DNA from: Pedobacter sp. JY14-1
GTDB lineage: Bacteria > Bacteroidota > Bacteroidia > Sphingobacteriales > Sphingobacteriaceae
Reading direction: 5' to 3'
Length of the DNA: 64,000 nucleotides
Assembly: GCF_029269825.1 (NCBI RefSeq)
Contig: NZ_JARJHU010000001.1
Coordinates: 1-64,000 of the forward strand
The translations under genes and the position numbers were made by a program. How positions within the stretch are numbered: position 1 is the stretch's first letter; each line of letters begins with the position of its first letter. Below, piece after piece: positions 61,620-64,000 of the stretch. A model generated the notes under the pieces. The model was given only the letters and a program-made list of their open reading frames with translations, was not told the DNA's origin and made no database searches.

Positions 61620-61697
61620 AACGATTTATTAAATATCAAGATTTAAAGCCTAGCTCCAATTGTGCCTGTACAAGTTCACATTATCGTTCCACTAAAT

Positions 61698-62123
61698 CTA
61701 TTTACTATATTTCAATTTAGCAATTAACCAATCGAACGTTTTTTCTCTAATACTTTTTTTCAGAGTGCATTCCCAAACTGTAATGACGGTATAACCTAAT
61801 TCTGAGAGTAGTGTATAATTTATTTTATCTTTTGCTACGTTTTTTGCCAATTTTGGTAGCCAGAAATCCTGATTTTCTTTTGGCGGTCTGTTCAAGTTGC
61901 ATCCTTCGTGTCTGTGCCAAAAACATCCATTTATAAAAATTATTGTTTTATATTTTGGCAGGACCATGTCAGGTTTACCTGGTAAATTCTTGTCATGAAT
62001 TCGATATCGAAATCCTTTAGAATGGAGGTACTTACGCACTAACATTTCAGGTCTAGTATCTTTACTTCGAATCCGGCTCATATTGAATGAGCGGATCTCT
62101 TTTGAATGAATATCTGACATCAT
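61698..62123 (-). CDS. vsr: Very short patch repair (Vsr) endonuclease
   Basis: 141 residues, a complete Vsr: MSRIRSKDTRPEMLVRKYLH, then KPDMVLPKYKTIIFINGCFW with catalytic Asp, then HRHEGC (zinc and active-site His) and VITVWECTL. It nicks beside T:G mismatches formed by deamination of 5-methylcytosine. It is convergent with the methyltransferase gene (78 bp apart), a common Dcm-Vsr arrangement. A second in-frame ATG at 62120 is possible. Confidence 0.94.
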   Translation of the reverse strand: MMSDIHSKEIRSFNMSRIRSKDTRPEMLVRKYLHSKGFRYRIHDKNLPGKPDMVLPKYKTIIFINGCFWHRHEGCNLNRPPKENQDFWLPKLAKNVAKDKINYTLLSELGYTVITVWECTLKKSIREKTFDWLIAKLKYSK

Positions 62124-62406
62124 ACTTTATAAACTACTTCAAATGCAAAAATGTTCCTAAATATCTTGCGAAATGAGGCAGGATGGTTTGACCATTTCAG
62201 AGAAACCGGATTTATTTTCTGGGTTTATAATCTGGAATCAATTATTAACTCATTAGGATTTTCAGCTATGCCCTGATCTAGCTTTTAAGATGGGCACGAT
62301 CTCTGACCTAGGATAAATTGTAACAACTCTCGCATTACTTTAAACCGTGATCGTAAGCACGAACAAGCATGATCATATTGATTATCTTTACACCAATCTA
62401 AAAACA
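62124..62406. other. 283-bp intergenic region
   Basis: This is the right edge of the AT-rich island. No gene, tRNA-like structure or long repeat was seen. It probably holds the vsr promoter and that of the unknown gene to the right. Confidence 0.45.
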
Positions 62407-62922
62407 ATGAACAAACGCATCGAACCCCTCTACCGCAAGGAAAACAAAGTATCCCTGTCCAACAAATACAATGTTTCCAAAGGAAGTGAATATCGCTACG
62501 ACCGGCACACTAAGGCGTTTTTGAATGACGACCGCAAACATAAACCTATGAATAGCGGCAAACACGGTTACGATTACACGCCATTGTACAAATTCCTGCT
62601 TTCCAAGGTAGGCAACGACTGGGATCAGATCTATTCAGAAGCAAAGGCAAGACTCGACGATCCGGAACCTATATTCTGGATGGTGGCACTGCATAAATCA
62701 GAGCAACGGAACTTCGTGCGAACAGGTGAATCCACTTACTATTCAGGATTGTTCGTTAATGACGATGGAAAGCTTGCCGTCGTCAACCCTAATGTTACAT
62801 TCAGCGATCTGCCGGCTCCTTACGCCGGAGAAACGATAAGCTTCAACGGGATGACCATTGATCAAACTGAAAATCATACCCTAAAAACAGATATGGATAA
62901 TGCAGCAGAAAACAATCATTAG
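62407..62922 (+). CDS. Unknown protein
   Basis: 171 residues from the ATG at 62407 (an in-frame GTG at 62347 would add 20 unlikely residues). Basic, Tyr- and Lys-rich N-terminus (SLSNKYNVSKGSEYRYDRH), a central YTPLYKFLLSKVGNDWDQIY, then PIFWMVALHKSEQRNFVRTG and a short Asn-rich end. No signal peptide and no family recognised. The GC content is back to the chromosomal level, so it probably does not belong to the island on its left. Confidence 0.6.
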   Translation: MNKRIEPLYRKENKVSLSNKYNVSKGSEYRYDRHTKAFLNDDRKHKPMNSGKHGYDYTPLYKFLLSKVGNDWDQIYSEAKARLDDPEPIFWMVALHKSEQRNFVRTGESTYYSGLFVNDDGKLAVVNPNVTFSDLPAPYAGETISFNGMTIDQTENHTLKTDMDNAAENNH

Positions 62923-62939
62923 ACAACTGTACGCTTAAT

Positions 62940-63782
62940 TTACCTTAGAACCCCTGTCTGCTCATTACACACCAACACCACAGCTGCAATCTTATTACCA
63001 TCCTCATCAGATTCAAACGTAACAATCGTAGCCCTGTCCCCTATCCTTAAATCAGATGCAGATATCGTTCCTGCTGAATTCCTGATCGTAGTCTGCTTTG
63101 TAAGTTTAACCCGTTCAATCGTTCCGTCGCCTTTTTTTATTTTGATGATAGGATTTTCAATACTGGCAATCGCTCCCAGGCCTCCGGTACCTCCGCAGGG
63201 ATCTCCGCCCTGCGCAACCGGTCTTAATTTTTGCATAGGCTGGCTGCCCTGATAAGCTGCAATCGCATAAAAAGCCACTACGGAAAGCACGACAAGAATC
63301 AGCATGCCGGTAACTGCCGCATACCGGGCACGCCATGAAGGCACATACTTTTCCAGGATTTGATATCCCCAATACCCGGCGACAATACCGAGTCCGTTCA
63401 GGATAACGTCATCGATATCAAATATGCCCACCTGCAGCAATACCTGTATCCCTTCTATGGAAAAACCAATGGCGGCTGCAAGAACGATTGTCTTTTTCCA
63501 GTTGAGCTTTGGAAAGACCAGGGGAAGGAGCAATCCCATGGGTATCAGCAGAATGATATTCCCGATCAGATTGATGCCGCCGATCATCAGGCCCTTCTCA
63601 CCAAGCAGGTAGGCTAAAATGGTTCGGAATGGCAACAGGTTGGCCGGTCCGGTCTGGGTTCCCCCGAAATTGATCATGATATGCCCGATCAGGATCATGG
63701 GTACATCTTTGAATACCATGATTTTGATCAGGATCGCACTGTAGATGACCAGGATAATCAGGGATAGTAAACGCTTATTCAT
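62940..63782 (-). CDS. VanZ-family membrane protein with extra C-terminal domain
   Basis: 280 residues. The VanZ part (about 1-150) has NLLPFRTI, INLIGNIILLIPMGLLLPL and FSIEGIQVLLQVGIFDIDDV, with four or five membrane helices. After a further helix (about 155-180) there is a soluble domain of some 80 residues (IKKGDGTIERVKLTKQTTIR, LRIGDRATIVTF) resembling DUF5666-type beta domains. VanZ proteins have been linked to lipoglycopeptide resistance, but most act in unknown envelope functions. It stands alone. Confidence 0.82.
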   Translation of the reverse strand: MNKRLLSLIILVIYSAILIKIMVFKDVPMILIGHIMINFGGTQTGPANLLPFRTILAYLLGEKGLMIGGINLIGNIILLIPMGLLLPLVFPKLNWKKTIVLAAAIGFSIEGIQVLLQVGIFDIDDVILNGLGIVAGYWGYQILEKYVPSWRARYAAVTGMLILVVLSVVAFYAIAAYQGSQPMQKLRPVAQGGDPCGGTGGLGAIASIENPIIKIKKGDGTIERVKLTKQTTIRNSAGTISASDLRIGDRATIVTFESDEDGNKIAAVVLVCNEQTGVLR

Positions 63783-63818
63783 CTCTTAAATTTATGGTTT
63801 TTCGTTATTCAAATTGAG

Positions 63819-64000
63819 TTACCCGCCATTCTGCTCAAAACCCGGCGCACCTCTGGGGGCCTTCCCGGCAAACTGCTGCAGCCTGAGGCTGAAGGTCAGC
63901 AGGAAATAACGCCCTAAACGGTTGATATGACTTTGCGTAATGGCGTAAGCATTCTGGGTTGAGGTGAAGCCGGTATTCTGATGGAACACATCAAAGACGG
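63819..64000 (-). CDS. Outer-membrane beta-barrel protein (3' end only)
   Basis: The last 60 codons of a leftward gene that continues beyond the right edge. VFDVFHQNTGFTSTQNAYAI and RLGRYFLLTFSLRLQQFAG are typical of the end of a CarboxypepD_reg-like/OMP_b-brl_3 TonB-type outer-membrane protein, and the frame ends PGFEQNGG before TAA. Function unknown. Confidence 0.7.
   Translation of the reverse strand, partial: VFDVFHQNTGFTSTQNAYAITQSHINRLGRYFLLTFSLRLQQFAGKAPRGAPGFEQNGG

Overview
The window looks like a chromosome segment of a Sphingobacteriaceae bacterium, most like Pedobacter. The evidence is a SusC/SusD pair with an N-terminal STN domain, a FecI-type sigma factor with a FecR anti-sigma factor, LytS/LytTR two-component proteins, families typical of Bacteroidetes (DUF6266, DUF6428, Rpn/PDDEXK_2), weak or absent Shine-Dalgarno sites, and many copies of a short palindromic repeat (GTCATTGCGAG / GTCATCTCGA / GTCATCCCGA types). 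I saw no rRNA, tRNA, CRISPR array or classical IS transposase.

Layout. 0-6.3 kb: 3' end of a dehydrogenase-like protein with a cupredoxin tail, CPBP protease homologue, LytS/LytTR pair, single-domain response regulator, VOC protein, degenerate SDR. 6.3-14.2 kb: trehalose-from-glycogen operon glgX-treZ-(treY::malQ), the last being a two-enzyme fusion. 14.3-18.1 kb: LTA-synthase-like sulfatase-fold protein with a PAP2 phosphatase, then serC. 18.3-24.1 kb: jetA-jetB-jetC (DUF3375, DUF4194, SMC-like ATPase), a Wadjet type I / MksFEB core with overlapping genes but no jetD in the window; a DUF4844-like gene overlaps its end. 24.3-26.9 kb: DUF6266, Crp-family regulator, and an XRE and an AraC module in one frame split by a single stop.

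26.9-41.9 kb, minus strand: a nutrient-uptake locus (SusC, SusD, S9-like peptidase, GH2 hydrolase) with a FecR upstream. The ECF sigma factor is 2.6 kb further upstream, and an arsenic operon (arsR, DUF6428, arsC, acr3) lies between the two. The SusC gene changes abruptly from GC-rich to AT-rich after about 180 codons, suggesting exchange of the receptor body together with susD and the peptidase. Palindromic repeats sit in frame inside the FecR and GH2 genes and form the end of the AraC gene.

42-46.2 kb: a UmuD-like protein with both catalytic residues replaced, then a likely copper-related operon (small Cys-rich exported protein, MbnP-like, MbnH-like di-heme protein, outer-membrane protein). 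46.3-56.8 kb: repeat-rich and rearranged. It holds an Rpn nuclease/transposase-family gene, detached copies of its 3' end and terminator, an exported protein, a PhyH dioxygenase, and an FtsX-type permease flanked by broken pieces of those last two genes; gap and a GlxA-type regulator follow.

56.8-62.1 kb: an AT-rich putative defence island of DUF6602 PD-(D/E)XK protein (divergent), GHKL ATPase, Rossmann-like protein of unknown function, complete DNA cytosine-5 methyltransferase and Vsr nuclease (convergent). It resembles restriction-modification systems that use MutL/MORC-like GHKL ATPases, but I could not match the full gene set to a named system. It is the best candidate here for an undescribed system. 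The window ends with an unknown gene, a VanZ protein with an extra C-terminal domain, and the 3' end of an outer-membrane beta-barrel gene.
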